Below, piece after piece: positions 41,684 through 50,707 of a stretch of DNA of 55,611 bases (the first letter of the stretch is position 1; each line of letters opens with the position of its first letter). The notes under the pieces are model-generated. The model saw only the letters and a program-made list of their open reading frames with translations. It ran no database searches and was not told where the DNA came from. The stretch covers positions 70,234-125,844 of the forward strand of contig DYID01000005.1 in the NCBI GenBank assembly GCA_020723805.1. The letters are read 5' to 3'. Made by a program: the position numbers and the translations under genes. This stretch comes from Anaerolinea sp. Lineage in GTDB: Bacteria > Chloroflexota > Anaerolineae > Anaerolineales > Villigracilaceae.

Positions 41684-42799
41684 CTATTCTTTCAAATGAT
41701 ACGTATGATACGCATTCTGGCACGGATTGCCCCATGCAATGTGCATCTGCCGAGCCGTCAGGTCAATGACCAGCGCACAGATGGTACTTTCGCGGTCGAG
41801 CGGATCGGTCCCCTCGATGTTGTGATTGCAAATCGAATTCGGCAGATTGACGTGGTCCTTCTGAATCGCCTGAAGCGACTTGATGGTATGCTCCGAACTC
41901 TGCCGCAGCAGACGATTCGCCCGAAAATAGCGCACCCGCGAGGAAATCAATTCTTCCGGGTCCTGCTCGATGGCTTTCATCGTCTGCGTGAGATAATGGT
42001 TGGTGTGGACGATATACCCGTCCGTGCCGTGCAAAATCTCGAACTTGCGCGCCGAAACCTCCACCGAATACATCTCGCCGCTTTCATGAACCAACACATG
42101 GTTATAGCCTGCTGCACGATGCGAGATCAGCGTCCGCCGGATGGCGCCGGAGAGACGCCGCGCAGCCAGCACCGCCCGCGACACCACCAGGCGTGGAATG
42201 CCGATGCGCGAGTCGTTGGGATACACTGAGTCAATTAACTGGGCAATGCCATAGGCATTGAAGCCCACATTGGGCAGCAGCCCGCCATAAGTCATGGCGA
42301 GAAACGGCGGCTCATTTGCCGGCTTGGCGCTGACGACGTACACATCGTTCTCGTCTTCCGGCACCCAGTCCTCGTTATGCGCCGCCAGCACATGACCATC
42401 CGCTGTGCGCTCCTCATTGACCGCAAAACTGGTACAGCGCGTCAAATGCAGGGCATCCACCGTGACCGCTTCCATCACGTTCAGCGTCACAATCTCATTG
42501 AAAGACACATTTGCCCCTTCCGCAATGCCGCGCCACTCCTCCACATATTGCGGGTAGCGTTCCTCGGCAAACGGCAGATACTTACGCGACTGAATTTGCG
42601 CCCCCTCCCACGTCAACTCCAGCGTGCCATACGCCTGCTCGATCAGACGGCGGGCGTTCTCCACGCTGTGCTGAACCTGTTCGCGTCTCGCCTCGCCAAT
42701 CTGTCTGCCCATTTCGCGGTGCGTACCATAGACTTCGATCAGCGGCGGCGGAGAAGAATGAACAATCGTATTGGGTACGGGAACTTGTTGCAGTGCCAT
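41684..42799 (-). CDS. C45-type (isopenicillin-N-acyltransferase-like) hydrolase
   Basis: A 371-aa Ntn-hydrolase. The ATG at 42799 has AGGAGG upstream. After a leading alpha region (THREMGRQIGEARREQVQHSVENARR) comes the presumed self-cleavage site HLTRCTSFAV, where Cys would be the new N-terminal nucleophile, followed by GHVLAAHNEDWVP and ISHRAAGYNHVLVHESGEMYSVE. Related enzymes move acyl groups or open amide bonds in peptides. No signal peptide is seen, so it is cytoplasmic. The substrate is unknown. Confidence 0.85.
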   Translation of the reverse strand: MALQQVPVPNTIVHSSPPPLIEVYGTHREMGRQIGEARREQVQHSVENARRLIEQAYGTLELTWEGAQIQSRKYLPFAEERYPQYVEEWRGIAEGANVSFNEIVTLNVMEAVTVDALHLTRCTSFAVNEERTADGHVLAAHNEDWVPEDENDVYVVSAKPANEPPFLAMTYGGLLPNVGFNAYGIAQLIDSVYPNDSRIGIPRLVVSRAVLAARRLSGAIRRTLISHRAAGYNHVLVHESGEMYSVEVSARKFEILHGTDGYIVHTNHYLTQTMKAIEQDPEELISSRVRYFRANRLLRQSSEHTIKSLQAIQKDHVNLPNSICNHNIEGTDPLDRESTICALVIDLTARQMHIAWGNPCQNAYHTYHLKE

Positions 42800-42810
42800 A
42801 GAACCTCCTA

Positions 42811-42847
42811 AAATCAAAACCCGCTCCGAGACTTGCTGCGGAGCGGG
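42811..42847 (-). terminator. intrinsic terminator of the sigma-factor operon
   Basis: On the minus strand a 9-bp stem (42847-42839 with 42828-42820) is followed by TTTTGATTT. It lies just above the ribosome site of the C45 gene. Confidence 0.8.
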
Positions 42848-42869
42848 CGAATTATATCACCGGGGAAAC

Positions 42870-43874
42870 TTATGCCTGACCGGCATCTGCCGGCGGAACG
42901 TACGCGCTTCGTACGGGACCTTGAACTGCCTGCGCCCCGAACCGTGTCACCACCACCGAACCGATTGCCAGCAACCCGATTACCGCTGGGATGATCCAAA
43001 CAAAGCAGCCTACCACCCATGAAAACTCACCCAGCATCTGAATGGAGCCGACGATGAACATGAGCAGGAACGTTCCCACTCCGGCGCTGAGCACCGCCGC
43101 CCAATCCTGCCGCAGCGCCTTTGCCAGCCGTTCGCCTACTTCACGCCCAATGGCAACCATGCCAAACAGCCAGGCAAAGACCAGCGCCACCAGCGGAATG
43201 ACGGTCAGGAACAACGCCGCTCCCACCAGCACCGAGAGCAGCCCCACGCCGCCCGCCGCCAACGGCTGGGTGACCGCCGCATGTGAGACCTTGTCCAGCC
43301 GTTCCTGGAAGAACAACACCGCCAGCATCCCCAGGAACGCCATCAACAGCGAACCGATAAACACCCGCCCAAAGGCAAAGAACGGATTGAAATCCACATT
43401 GATCACCGTCGGCAGACTGGGCACATCCGGTTCCGGCGGCGGGGGAACCTTCCCGCCGGGGATGTCAATCTGCGGAGCGGTGTTGTTGACCAGGTCGCCT
43501 TCGATGCGCGCCCCCTCCTCGCGCTGGAGTTGCCCACCCACCAGCACCACATCTCCGCCGACGACCGCTGTCGGCTCCAGTTTGACCTGCCCACCCACAA
43601 CGACCACATCGCCGTCCACAAACCCCTCGCTGTGGATGCTTCCGCCAATCACCACTAAATCGCCGTGAAGTTCAGCATTCTTTTCAAGCGTCACATTGCC
43701 GCCAAATAAGACCAGATCGCCTTCGAACGGCTCCCCGCTTTCAATGGTGACATTCGTGCCAAACAACACCCGCCCGCTGCCGGGACCTGGTCCCTGCGCA
43801 TACACGGCGTGGGTGGGCAAAAACAACAACGCCAACAGTAAAAGGAAAGTCAGAGTTTTGTACTTGATTTTCAT
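42870..43874 (-). CDS. bactofilin-like repeat protein with membrane domain
   Basis: A 334-aa protein. A signal helix (FLLLLALLFLPTHAVYA) leads to an extracytoplasmic beta-solenoid-like region with repeated GDLVLFGGNVTLE, GDLVVIGGSIHSE, GDVVVVGGQVKLE and GDVVLVGGQLQRE units. A Pro-rich linker leads to four membrane helices. The repeats are of the polymer-forming/bactofilin type but lie outside the membrane here. AGGAG precedes the ATG. It is the last gene of the sigma/anti-sigma operon and a likely target or sensor for it. Confidence 0.8.
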   Translation of the reverse strand: MKIKYKTLTFLLLLALLFLPTHAVYAQGPGPGSGRVLFGTNVTIESGEPFEGDLVLFGGNVTLEKNAELHGDLVVIGGSIHSEGFVDGDVVVVGGQVKLEPTAVVGGDVVLVGGQLQREEGARIEGDLVNNTAPQIDIPGGKVPPPPEPDVPSLPTVINVDFNPFFAFGRVFIGSLLMAFLGMLAVLFFQERLDKVSHAAVTQPLAAGGVGLLSVLVGAALFLTVIPLVALVFAWLFGMVAIGREVGERLAKALRQDWAAVLSAGVGTFLLMFIVGSIQMLGEFSWVVGCFVWIIPAVIGLLAIGSVVVTRFGAQAVQGPVRSAYVPPADAGQA

Positions 43875-43878
43875 ACCA

Positions 43879-44403
43879 TTACACTCCTTGCGGAACACGC
43901 GTGAACCGCCAGATGGAAATTGACCAAATCAGACTCATACCGGCAAACGCCGAGAGAAGAATCAGCCAGGCAAAGGGAGGCATCAAATCGGCAATGACGC
44001 GCAGCACCACCACCGCCGCTTGAGTCGCCGCCTGCAGCGTGGTGACGAGGAAGATGCCCCACTTCACCAGCGAAGCAACCCAAGCCTGCGGCGAGGCAAG
44101 CACTGCAAAAAGCGACGGCGCCAACAGCCACAGCAGGAACAGCGCTCCTCCCAGCAAAAACAACACGCTCCCCCATAACCTGCGTCTGCGCTCGGCGAGG
44201 CGGCGCTCTGCCAGCCGCGCCTGGAATCGCACCGTAAACCCTTCGGCAGGGACAGCCATCCTCACCGAATGCAAAACCTTCTCCGTCTCCAACAACGCGG
44301 AACAATAGGCGCACGAACGCACGTGCAGGTCGAGCTCACGCTTTTGAGCATGACTCAGCGGTGTGTCATTCAACAGCCACTCTTCAAAAGGCTGGTGTTT
44401 CAT
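43879..44403 (-). CDS. anti-sigma factor with zinc finger
   Basis: A 174-aa membrane protein. The N-terminal cytoplasmic region has LDLHVRSCAYCSALLE, the HxxxCxxC zinc-binding anti-sigma motif. Two to three membrane helices follow (WGSVLFLLGGALFLLWLLAP and later). The ATG at 44403 overlaps the sigma gene by 20 nt. It would hold the ECF sigma factor at the membrane until a signal arrives. Confidence 0.88.
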   Translation of the reverse strand: MKHQPFEEWLLNDTPLSHAQKRELDLHVRSCAYCSALLETEKVLHSVRMAVPAEGFTVRFQARLAERRLAERRRRLWGSVLFLLGGALFLLWLLAPSLFAVLASPQAWVASLVKWGIFLVTTLQAATQAAVVVLRVIADLMPPFAWLILLSAFAGMSLIWSISIWRFTRVPQGV

Positions 44404-44986
44404 ACGCTCTCCTTTCGGGGCGGGCAGGCGACGGTTCTTCCTGCCACATGCCTGCCAGCGCCCGCCGCGAGCGGTGCAGGCGGCTCTTGACCGCACTGAC
44501 CGTAAGATTCAAGGAATTGGCAATTTCCACTTCCGAAAAGTCGTACCAGTAACGTAAAATGACCGCCGCCCGGTCGGTGGCATCCAGTTTCTTGAGCAAA
44601 AGGTGAAGGCGGTCGCGCTGTTCCTTTCGGACCGATTCAGTTTCCGGGTCGGGGGCAGAGGCGTCCGGCAGTTCGAAGGTCGCGCCGTCGTCAGTCTCGA
44701 TGTCCATCGAAAACATCGCAAACTTTTTTCTGCGAAGGTTATCTATGCAGTAATGCGCGGCGATGGACAAAATCCACGTCCCGAAGGGGCGCGAGGCGTC
44801 GTAGCGGTGCAGCCCCTGATACGCACGCAAGAAGGTTTCCTGTGCGGCATCCTCCGCCAACTCCGGCTCACCCAGCATACGGTAGCACAGGTTATAGACT
44901 GGCTTTTGATAGGTCTCGACAAGTTGCGTGAACGCCTCGTCGCTGCCTTGTTGCGCCTGGAGCACCCAGGTTTTCTCGTCGGTCAC
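44384..44986 (-). CDS. ECF-family RNA polymerase sigma factor
   Basis: A 200-aa RpoE-type sigma factor. Region 2 is LVETYQKPVYNLCYRMLGEPELAEDAAQETFLRAYQGLHRYD plus FGTWILSIAAHYCIDNLRR. Region 4 is LDATDRAAVILRYWYDFSEVEIANSLNLTVSAVKSRLHRSRRAL. GTG start with AGGAG upstream. It is first in an operon with its anti-sigma factor and a bactofilin-like membrane protein, so envelope stress control is likely but inferred. Confidence 0.93.
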   Translation of the reverse strand: MTDEKTWVLQAQQGSDEAFTQLVETYQKPVYNLCYRMLGEPELAEDAAQETFLRAYQGLHRYDASRPFGTWILSIAAHYCIDNLRRKKFAMFSMDIETDDGATFELPDASAPDPETESVRKEQRDRLHLLLKKLDATDRAAVILRYWYDFSEVEIANSLNLTVSAVKSRLHRSRRALAGMWQEEPSPARPERRAYETPAF

Positions 44987-45045
44987 TCTCGCTCCTATTA
45001 AGACTTTCTAGTGACATTTACGACACGAGCGGAAAAAAGTTGCGC

Positions 45046-46236
45046 CTAATGGATATGCCCATGCCCCTCCCCGCCTCCTTCTGGACCGAGAACCTGCTCC
45101 CACCGCCCCAGCGACTCTGCCCTTCGGGCGAAGAAGATGGCGATGAGGGTGGTCAGCGGCACGGCGCTAATCAGCCCCAGCGACCCGACCAGCGTGCGCA
45201 CGATTTCCTCGGCAATAAATTCAAAATTGACCAGATAGCCGAGGCGTCCCTGCCCCAGCGTGAACATCAACAGCATGGGGAGCGAAGCCCCCGCATACGC
45301 CAGTACGAGCGTGTTGACGGTTGCCGCCACATGATCCTGCCCGATGCGCATGGCAGAACGGAACAGAGCGCCAGCCCCAAGTGACGGGTTGGCGTGATGC
45401 AGTTCAAACACCGCCGAAGCCTGCGTGGTGACGAGGTCGTCCAACACGCCCAGCGCGCCGATGATCATGCCGCCGAGCAGCAGCCCGCGCAGGTTGATTT
45501 GTGCATCGAGCATTTGCAGGAGAAAGAGGGCGTTCTCGTCGCCGGAGCCGGTCAAGCGCGCAAACGCCACAAACAGCGCCGCCAGTGTCCCTGTGATGAG
45601 CAAAACGAGAACCATGCTGAGAACTGCCGCATGGGTTTTGAGATTCCAGCCATAGGTCAGGTAGAGCGTCACGCCGAGGAGCAGGATCGAGCCGACGATG
45701 CTCACCTGTAGAGGGTCGCCGCCGGCAAGGATGCGGGGAATGATGTAGCCGATGATGACCGCCAGACTAAACGCCATGCTCAGCAGGGAACGCAATCCCT
45801 TCCAGCGGCTGATGAGCAGGATGGCGGCGGCAAAGAGGGCGGTCAGCCACAAGAGCGGTGTGGTGCGGGTGAAATCCACAAAATAGACGGTTAACAGTCC
45901 ATCCGGGCGCGTGCCGATGGTCACAAGAATGGAGTCGCCCGGCTGGAGGTACACGGCATTGGACAACACCTGCCGCCTGCCGTAATCCATTTCCATCACA
46001 ATGCCGCGATATTCCCCTTCCAGCAATTCCACACGCGCAACCTGATATTTCTGCCGCACACCGCCCAGGTCAATTTCACCCTCTTCGATGATGTCTATCA
46101 CGCGCGCCCGCAAGGTCTCCGAACCGAAAGCCGACATGGCGGCATCCGGCAAATTCACCGGCTGGAAAAGATACAATGAAATGCCTGCGACAATAGCAGA
46201 TAGAACCAGAAAGCGAGTAAGAGTGGACGATTTCAT
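45046..46236 (-). CDS. YibE/F family membrane protein
   Basis: A 396-aa protein with a signal-anchor helix, an extracytoplasmic beta-type domain (RARVIDIIEEGEIDLGGVRQKYQVARVELLEG) and about seven membrane helices. GGMIIGALGVLDDLVTTQASAVFEL is the YibE/F signature. The His-rich end (EGGGEGHGHIH) may bind metal. Family members are of unknown transport role. The ATG at 46236 has no strong ribosome site. Confidence 0.85.
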   Translation of the reverse strand: MKSSTLTRFLVLSAIVAGISLYLFQPVNLPDAAMSAFGSETLRARVIDIIEEGEIDLGGVRQKYQVARVELLEGEYRGIVMEMDYGRRQVLSNAVYLQPGDSILVTIGTRPDGLLTVYFVDFTRTTPLLWLTALFAAAILLISRWKGLRSLLSMAFSLAVIIGYIIPRILAGGDPLQVSIVGSILLLGVTLYLTYGWNLKTHAAVLSMVLVLLITGTLAALFVAFARLTGSGDENALFLLQMLDAQINLRGLLLGGMIIGALGVLDDLVTTQASAVFELHHANPSLGAGALFRSAMRIGQDHVAATVNTLVLAYAGASLPMLLMFTLGQGRLGYLVNFEFIAEEIVRTLVGSLGLISAVPLTTLIAIFFARRAESLGRWEQVLGPEGGGEGHGHIH

Positions 46237-46261
46237 ACTTTGAGTATACCCTGCCTGCAAA

Positions 46262-46291
46262 TAAAAACAGGGCGCACCTTTGTGCGCCCTG
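46262..46291 (-). terminator. intrinsic terminator after the first BY-kinase gene
   Basis: On the minus strand a 10-bp stem (46291-46282 with 46277-46268), CTTT/AAAG loop, and TTTTTAT. Confidence 0.8.
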
Positions 46292-46313
46292 CAGAAGGGA
46301 ATGCAATTCCAAA

Positions 46314-48080
46314 TCAAGATTTGTGCTTCCCGCCGTGCCTGCCGTTTTTCCTGCTTTTTCGCAGGCGTTCGATCATGGTTCGGGGCTGGGTTTTGATGGC
46401 GGTGATGGCAGATTCGATGCCTTCCGCCACCTCAGGCGGTACATCGCCATGCTCAAGGAAGGAGACCAGTTTTTTCGAACGAGGCTCAGCCGCTGGTTCC
46501 GCTTTCTCTTTCTTCGAGACGTAATCACCATAGTATTTGGGCGAATACAACGACCGATACTGGTAATCGTAATAACTGCTGGCGCTCCGCTCGGAAATCT
46601 TGTTGAAGACAATGCCGAGCAGGTGCGCGTTGGAACGATCCAACTGTTCCTTGATGGTGCGCGCTTGTTCTTCAGAGGTCTTGCCGGGTTCCATCACCAG
46701 GATGACGCCGTCCACCCGCGAGGCAAGGTTGTAGGCATCGGCAATGATGAGAGGCGGAGCATCCACAATGACCATTTCGAACCGCTCCCGCAAGTCGCCT
46801 AAAATGGAGCCGATGCGTTTCGAACCGACCACCTCGGTGATATTTTGGGGAATATTGCCTGCCGTGATGACCTTCATGTTACTGCCGTACCAGTTGCGGA
46901 TGACTTCATCGAAATCCGCCCTGTTGCGAATCAGGTCGGAGAGACCGGGTTCCTTCGCCATATCGAGCGCCTTGTGGATGGCGGGTCTCCGCAGGTCGGC
47001 ATCCACCAGCACCACTTCCTGTTCGCCCTGCGCAATGGATAATGCCAGGTTGGTGGCAATGGTGGTTTTTCCGTTTCCCTGGCTGGGGCTGGTGACGAGA
47101 ATGGTGCGGATGGGCTTGCTGATTTGGAAGAATTCGATGTTCGAGCGCAACAAGCGGAAGTTCTCCGCAAGGATGGAGGCGGGGTCCTTGGCAACGTAAG
47201 TGGCGTTGTTCTCCTTGTCCATAAGTTCGGAGATGTAGCCGATCACCGGCAGATTGAAAATGCGCTCGACATCGGATGTCGTTTTGACGGTACGGTCGAG
47301 AAAATCGAGCAAATACGCCGCCCCGGCGCCCAGGCTGAACCCCACCAAACCAGCCAGCCCAACGATGATGAGCTTGTTCGTTCCTACGGAGCGCGTGGGC
47401 AGGTTGGCAGGTTCCACCACAGAGAGGATGTTCAGCGCCCCTTCCTGCGAGTTGGCAAGGAAACTGGCGTAACTTTCCCGCAGCTTGTTGAGTTTTTCCG
47501 TTTGATCCTTGATCTGGCTTTCGATGTTGGCAATCTGGCTGGCGCTGTTCAAACCAATCAGACTCGTCTGTAATTCTTCGATCTGCCGTTCGGTCTCTTG
47601 AATTTGAGTCTGCAGGCTGGAAAGTTGCTGGCGGATGAACTCCTGACGGATGCCGGTTTCCGTATCGCCGATGGCGGGACTTTGCTTGATCAGCTGCCGG
47701 GCGAGTTCATCGGCAATCAGTTGCGCACGCTTGGGGTTCGTATCGGTGACCGAAATTTCCACCATCTGCGTATTCGGCACGGCGCGCGTTTGATACTGCG
47801 GCAGCCAGTCAATGCCGAGCGCTTCCATCGTCGCCTGTTGAATCGGTTCGCGCTTCGCCATATCGGCATAGATTTGAGCCAGCTGCTGGGCAATGTAAAT
47901 TTGACCGGCGTCGGGGTTGGGATTCAGGATGGTCGTACCGATAACCAGCGTCGTCCGGGAAACATAAACATCCGGTTGAAACAGAGTGGAGACTCCGCTG
48001 GCAACCACTGCCAGCATGGTCACAATAACCACAAGCCGCCACCAGCGCATGAGAGGTCTAAGATAGGCTGTAATTTCCAT
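46314..48080 (-). CDS. Wzz/BY-kinase fusion (polysaccharide co-polymerase and tyrosine autokinase)
   Basis: A 588-aa protein. The N-terminal Wzz domain has a first membrane helix (WWRLVVIVTMLAVVASGVSTLF), a coiled-coil extracytoplasmic part (QLSSLQTQIQETERQIEELQ) and a second helix (LIIVGLAGLVGFSLGAGAAYLL). The cytoplasmic BY-kinase has Walker A TSPSQGNGKTTIATNLA, A' VVLVDADLRRPAIH and B MVIVDAPPLI, and a tyrosine cluster (YYDYQYRSLYSPKYYGDY) for autophosphorylation. It controls length and export of a surface polysaccharide. The ATG at 48080 has a weak ribosome site. Confidence 0.92.
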   Translation of the reverse strand: MEITAYLRPLMRWWRLVVIVTMLAVVASGVSTLFQPDVYVSRTTLVIGTTILNPNPDAGQIYIAQQLAQIYADMAKREPIQQATMEALGIDWLPQYQTRAVPNTQMVEISVTDTNPKRAQLIADELARQLIKQSPAIGDTETGIRQEFIRQQLSSLQTQIQETERQIEELQTSLIGLNSASQIANIESQIKDQTEKLNKLRESYASFLANSQEGALNILSVVEPANLPTRSVGTNKLIIVGLAGLVGFSLGAGAAYLLDFLDRTVKTTSDVERIFNLPVIGYISELMDKENNATYVAKDPASILAENFRLLRSNIEFFQISKPIRTILVTSPSQGNGKTTIATNLALSIAQGEQEVVLVDADLRRPAIHKALDMAKEPGLSDLIRNRADFDEVIRNWYGSNMKVITAGNIPQNITEVVGSKRIGSILGDLRERFEMVIVDAPPLIIADAYNLASRVDGVILVMEPGKTSEEQARTIKEQLDRSNAHLLGIVFNKISERSASSYYDYQYRSLYSPKYYGDYVSKKEKAEPAAEPRSKKLVSFLEHGDVPPEVAEGIESAITAIKTQPRTMIERLRKSRKNGRHGGKHKS

Positions 48081-48169
48081 AGTTGGGATTTCAATCCATG
48101 AAAAACAAAATAACGAACCGTAAAAACTATACCACAATCGGCACTGTGAGTATATTGTATTACTAATCA

Positions 48170-48288
48170 GGGAGTGTCCAATGTCGTGGGCTTAGCCACA
48201 GAGAGCGCAGAGATTTTGAGATTTTTCTCAGAGATCTCTGTGAGCTCTGTGGCAGAAAAATCTTTAGCCCATTCTTTTAGACACTCTC
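48170..48288. mobile_element. MITE-like element, copy 2
   Basis: The same 119-bp element as 24231-24349, with three substitutions. It is flanked by the perfect 8-bp direct repeat ACTAATCA (48162-48169 and 48289-48296). It stands alone upstream of the first BY-kinase gene. Confidence 0.9.
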
Positions 48289-48300
48289 ACTAATCACCTT

Positions 48301-48436
48301 ACGCAGTTTTCTTGTAACGCGACATTTATGTCGCCTGAAAACGCGAGATGCCCTTCGGCAGGCTCAGGACAAGAATCTCGCGCTACCGCGTACCTCACTT
48401 TACGCCGTTTTCTCGTAACGCGAAACGTACGTCTCC
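48301..48436. repeat. 35-bp imperfect direct repeats around a hairpin
   Basis: 48301-48335 and 48402-48436 match at 28 of 35 positions, beginning ACGC(A/C)GTTTTCT. Between them an 8-bp stem (48342-48349 with 48375-48382) encloses a loop with CCCTTCGGCAGGCTCAGG. No gene is seen in 48289-48505. Confidence 0.75.
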
Positions 48437-48505
48437 GCTACGAATCGGTTACTAACCCATGACGCAGTTGGTGCAAATTTGTTACCCCAAATTGTCAGAC
48501 AAATA

Positions 48506-49963
48506 TCACGGCGCACTGCACTCGATTTCCGCGCGCTCCACATATTGGACATAACAAAGCGGGCGCGCGGGGTTGGCGGCGGCAAGTGTTTGCGTCCACG
48601 GCAGGGGGGAAGGGATTGTCAGAGCAGGGTAGGCGGCATGAAGCGTTTCCACGTACCAATCGAAATGCAACAGTTCCTCGGCAACGACCGCCACATCCGG
48701 GCGCTGATCGAGCGCAAAGTGGAAATACCAGAGGGTGAACACCGCCCGGTCACCTTTGACAAAGACCAACGCATCTTTCGGGACCTCGGACAGGACCTGC
48801 CTCCCAAACCTTTCCGCCCGCTGATCATGAGAGGCATCCACCTGCTCCGCATGGCTCAAGCCCTGAACCAGGAAAAATGCCGTCAGCAAAATCCCCATCC
48901 CCGCTTTCAACATTTGTGATTGGAGCATATTCAAGGCATGCCCAACCGCCAGCCCCGCCCAAATGGAAAACACCATGCAAAGGGGAAGCAGATACAAGTA
49001 TGAGTCATTCGACGAGTACACAAGCGCAAATACAGTGTGCGCTGCGCCGACCCAAAGAGTGGAAAGATACAACCGCGAGGGTTGAAACCACACAATCAAC
49101 CCCGTCACCCCCAACACAATCCCCAACCACCCAAACTGCTGGATCATCAAGGATGCCCAGGCTTGAATGCGTTCCGCCGCGACAGGGAGGGGAGATTGCA
49201 GATAGTAACTCCGATACAAACTCCCTGAAACCAGCCACCAGAATCCTTCGAGCGTTTGCGGGTTTCCCCAATTGACGGGGGCGCCGGCATGCGCCCGCAG
49301 GGGAAGGGTCAGGTAGAGGGAAATGCCGAGGATAAAGCCGGCCAGTTTGCGGGTCAGAGAAGAGGCGAGGGACAGCGGGCGATTCGGCACAGAGTGGGAG
49401 GAATCCCAAAACATGAGGGGGAGCAAAAGCAGTGTCGTGAGGTGATTTCCCGCTGCCAAACCCAGGATGAGCGCCCGCTTGAAATCCGAAAGCGGATTGG
49501 GAAAGATGTAAAGATAAAGGATGAGGGCAGTGAGGAAGGCTTGCAGGGCATAGACTTCGGTAATCACCGCCTGCGACCAGAGCAGCGGAGTCAAGCCGAA
49601 GACGATGCCGGCAAGGAGGGCGGCGAACCCGGCGTGTTTGAGGTTCTGTTCGTTGAGGGCGCGGCTGACGAGGTGGTAAACGAGCAGCGCAGAGAACGCC
49701 GCAAACATAGCAGACATGAGATTGGTGCGCCAGGCAAGCGTGCCGATGGGAATGGCTTGAAAGAGGCGTGCCAGAAGCAGGTAGAGTGGGTAGCCGCTAG
49801 GGTGAGGAACTCCGCCTGTGTAAGCAGCTGTGATGAGGTCGCCGCCATCGCTTCCGTCGTTTGCCCAGGTGAGTCCTGGCGCCATCGTGTTTAGGTAGAT
49901 GACCAGCAGGAACGCCGTCAGGAGGATAGAGGGGAGGGAACGTGACAGCGGTTTTGCAAACAT
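48506..49963 (-). CDS. DUF2723-family membrane protein
   Basis: A 485-aa protein with about ten to twelve membrane helices. The first loop carries LNTMAPGLTWANDGSDGGDLITAAYTGGVPHPSGYPLYLLLARLF, the DUF2723 signature with acidic residues and HPxGYPLY, shared with protein O-mannosyltransferase-like enzymes. It probably transfers sugar from a lipid carrier to a surface acceptor. The ATG at 49963 (or 49969) has no ribosome site and lies just after a terminator T-tract. Confidence 0.85.
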   Translation of the reverse strand: MFAKPLSRSLPSILLTAFLLVIYLNTMAPGLTWANDGSDGGDLITAAYTGGVPHPSGYPLYLLLARLFQAIPIGTLAWRTNLMSAMFAAFSALLVYHLVSRALNEQNLKHAGFAALLAGIVFGLTPLLWSQAVITEVYALQAFLTALILYLYIFPNPLSDFKRALILGLAAGNHLTTLLLLPLMFWDSSHSVPNRPLSLASSLTRKLAGFILGISLYLTLPLRAHAGAPVNWGNPQTLEGFWWLVSGSLYRSYYLQSPLPVAAERIQAWASLMIQQFGWLGIVLGVTGLIVWFQPSRLYLSTLWVGAAHTVFALVYSSNDSYLYLLPLCMVFSIWAGLAVGHALNMLQSQMLKAGMGILLTAFFLVQGLSHAEQVDASHDQRAERFGRQVLSEVPKDALVFVKGDRAVFTLWYFHFALDQRPDVAVVAEELLHFDWYVETLHAAYPALTIPSPLPWTQTLAAANPARPLCYVQYVERAEIECSAP

Positions 49964-49970
49964 GCCCATG

Positions 49971-50006
49971 AAAAATGACGGGGAAGAGGTTGATCTCTTC
50001 CCCGTC
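49971..50006 (-). terminator. intrinsic terminator abutting the DUF2723 gene
   Basis: A perfect 12-bp stem (50006-49995 with 49988-49977) then, on the minus strand, ATTTTT. The next ATG follows 2 nt or 8 nt later. Confidence 0.85.
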
Positions 50007-50027
50007 AGTGAATGCGATGCGAAAGGG

Positions 50028-50636
50028 TTATTTGCCAACCAGGGCATACACCCCGGAGACTTGAGTAAAGGCGCAGGCGGTCTTTTTCTCTGTGTCGGTT
50101 CGGGTCTCGATGGGGTCCCAGGTGAGGGGCGGGCGGGTCAGTTTCTTGAAACGCATACCGTAGAAATCGAAAAAGTAGAACTGTCCCTGTTTTTCCGGCG
50201 GGAGGGCATAGCAGGCTTCGACGGTTCCCTCACCGGGGAGGATTTCATAGGTCAGGCGTCCGGCGTAGTAAACGCGCAGGAAAAGCAGGTGGGCGAGGGG
50301 TTTGCCGGCGTCTTCAGGGATGCGGCGAATTTGAAAGCGGGGATTCCAGAGGATGGCTTCCACACAGTAGCCGGGTTTCAGGTCTTTGATTTCGAGCGCC
50401 ACCACGCCGCCGATGGAGTAGAGCCCGTCTTTGCAAATGGCAAGGAACGGCGGCGGCGGTTTGACCGAGCCGGGTCCAGGTTTGCCCGGCGCAGGAGCAA
50501 AGCCGCTTCGATTCAAGGATGCACTCACGGATTGCCCGCCTCCTTGCACCGCCCAGACGGTTTCGCCGCCGGCAAGGAAGAAAATCGTCAACACTACGCT
50601 GAGTGCCAGCAAAATACGCAGCGGATGAATTTTCAT
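50028..50636 (-). CDS. secreted protein of unknown function
   Basis: A 202-aa protein with a signal peptide (ILLALSVVLTIFFLAGGETVWA), a Gly/Pro-rich stretch (GFAPAPGKPGPGSVKPPPP) and a compact domain with four Cys (ICKDG, GYCVEA, EACYAL, TACAFT) that may pair. No family is recognised. It lies between the DUF2723 and DUF4012 genes of the surface locus. Confidence 0.7.
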   Translation of the reverse strand: MKIHPLRILLALSVVLTIFFLAGGETVWAVQGGGQSVSASLNRSGFAPAPGKPGPGSVKPPPPFLAICKDGLYSIGGVVALEIKDLKPGYCVEAILWNPRFQIRRIPEDAGKPLAHLLFLRVYYAGRLTYEILPGEGTVEACYALPPEKQGQFYFFDFYGMRFKKLTRPPLTWDPIETRTDTEKKTACAFTQVSGVYALVGK

Positions 50637-50707
50637 AATAGCCTGCCTTTCTTTTTTGCATTATATCCCGGGCGTAATGCCAGGGACGGTATGCTGTTGG
50701 TTTTCAT

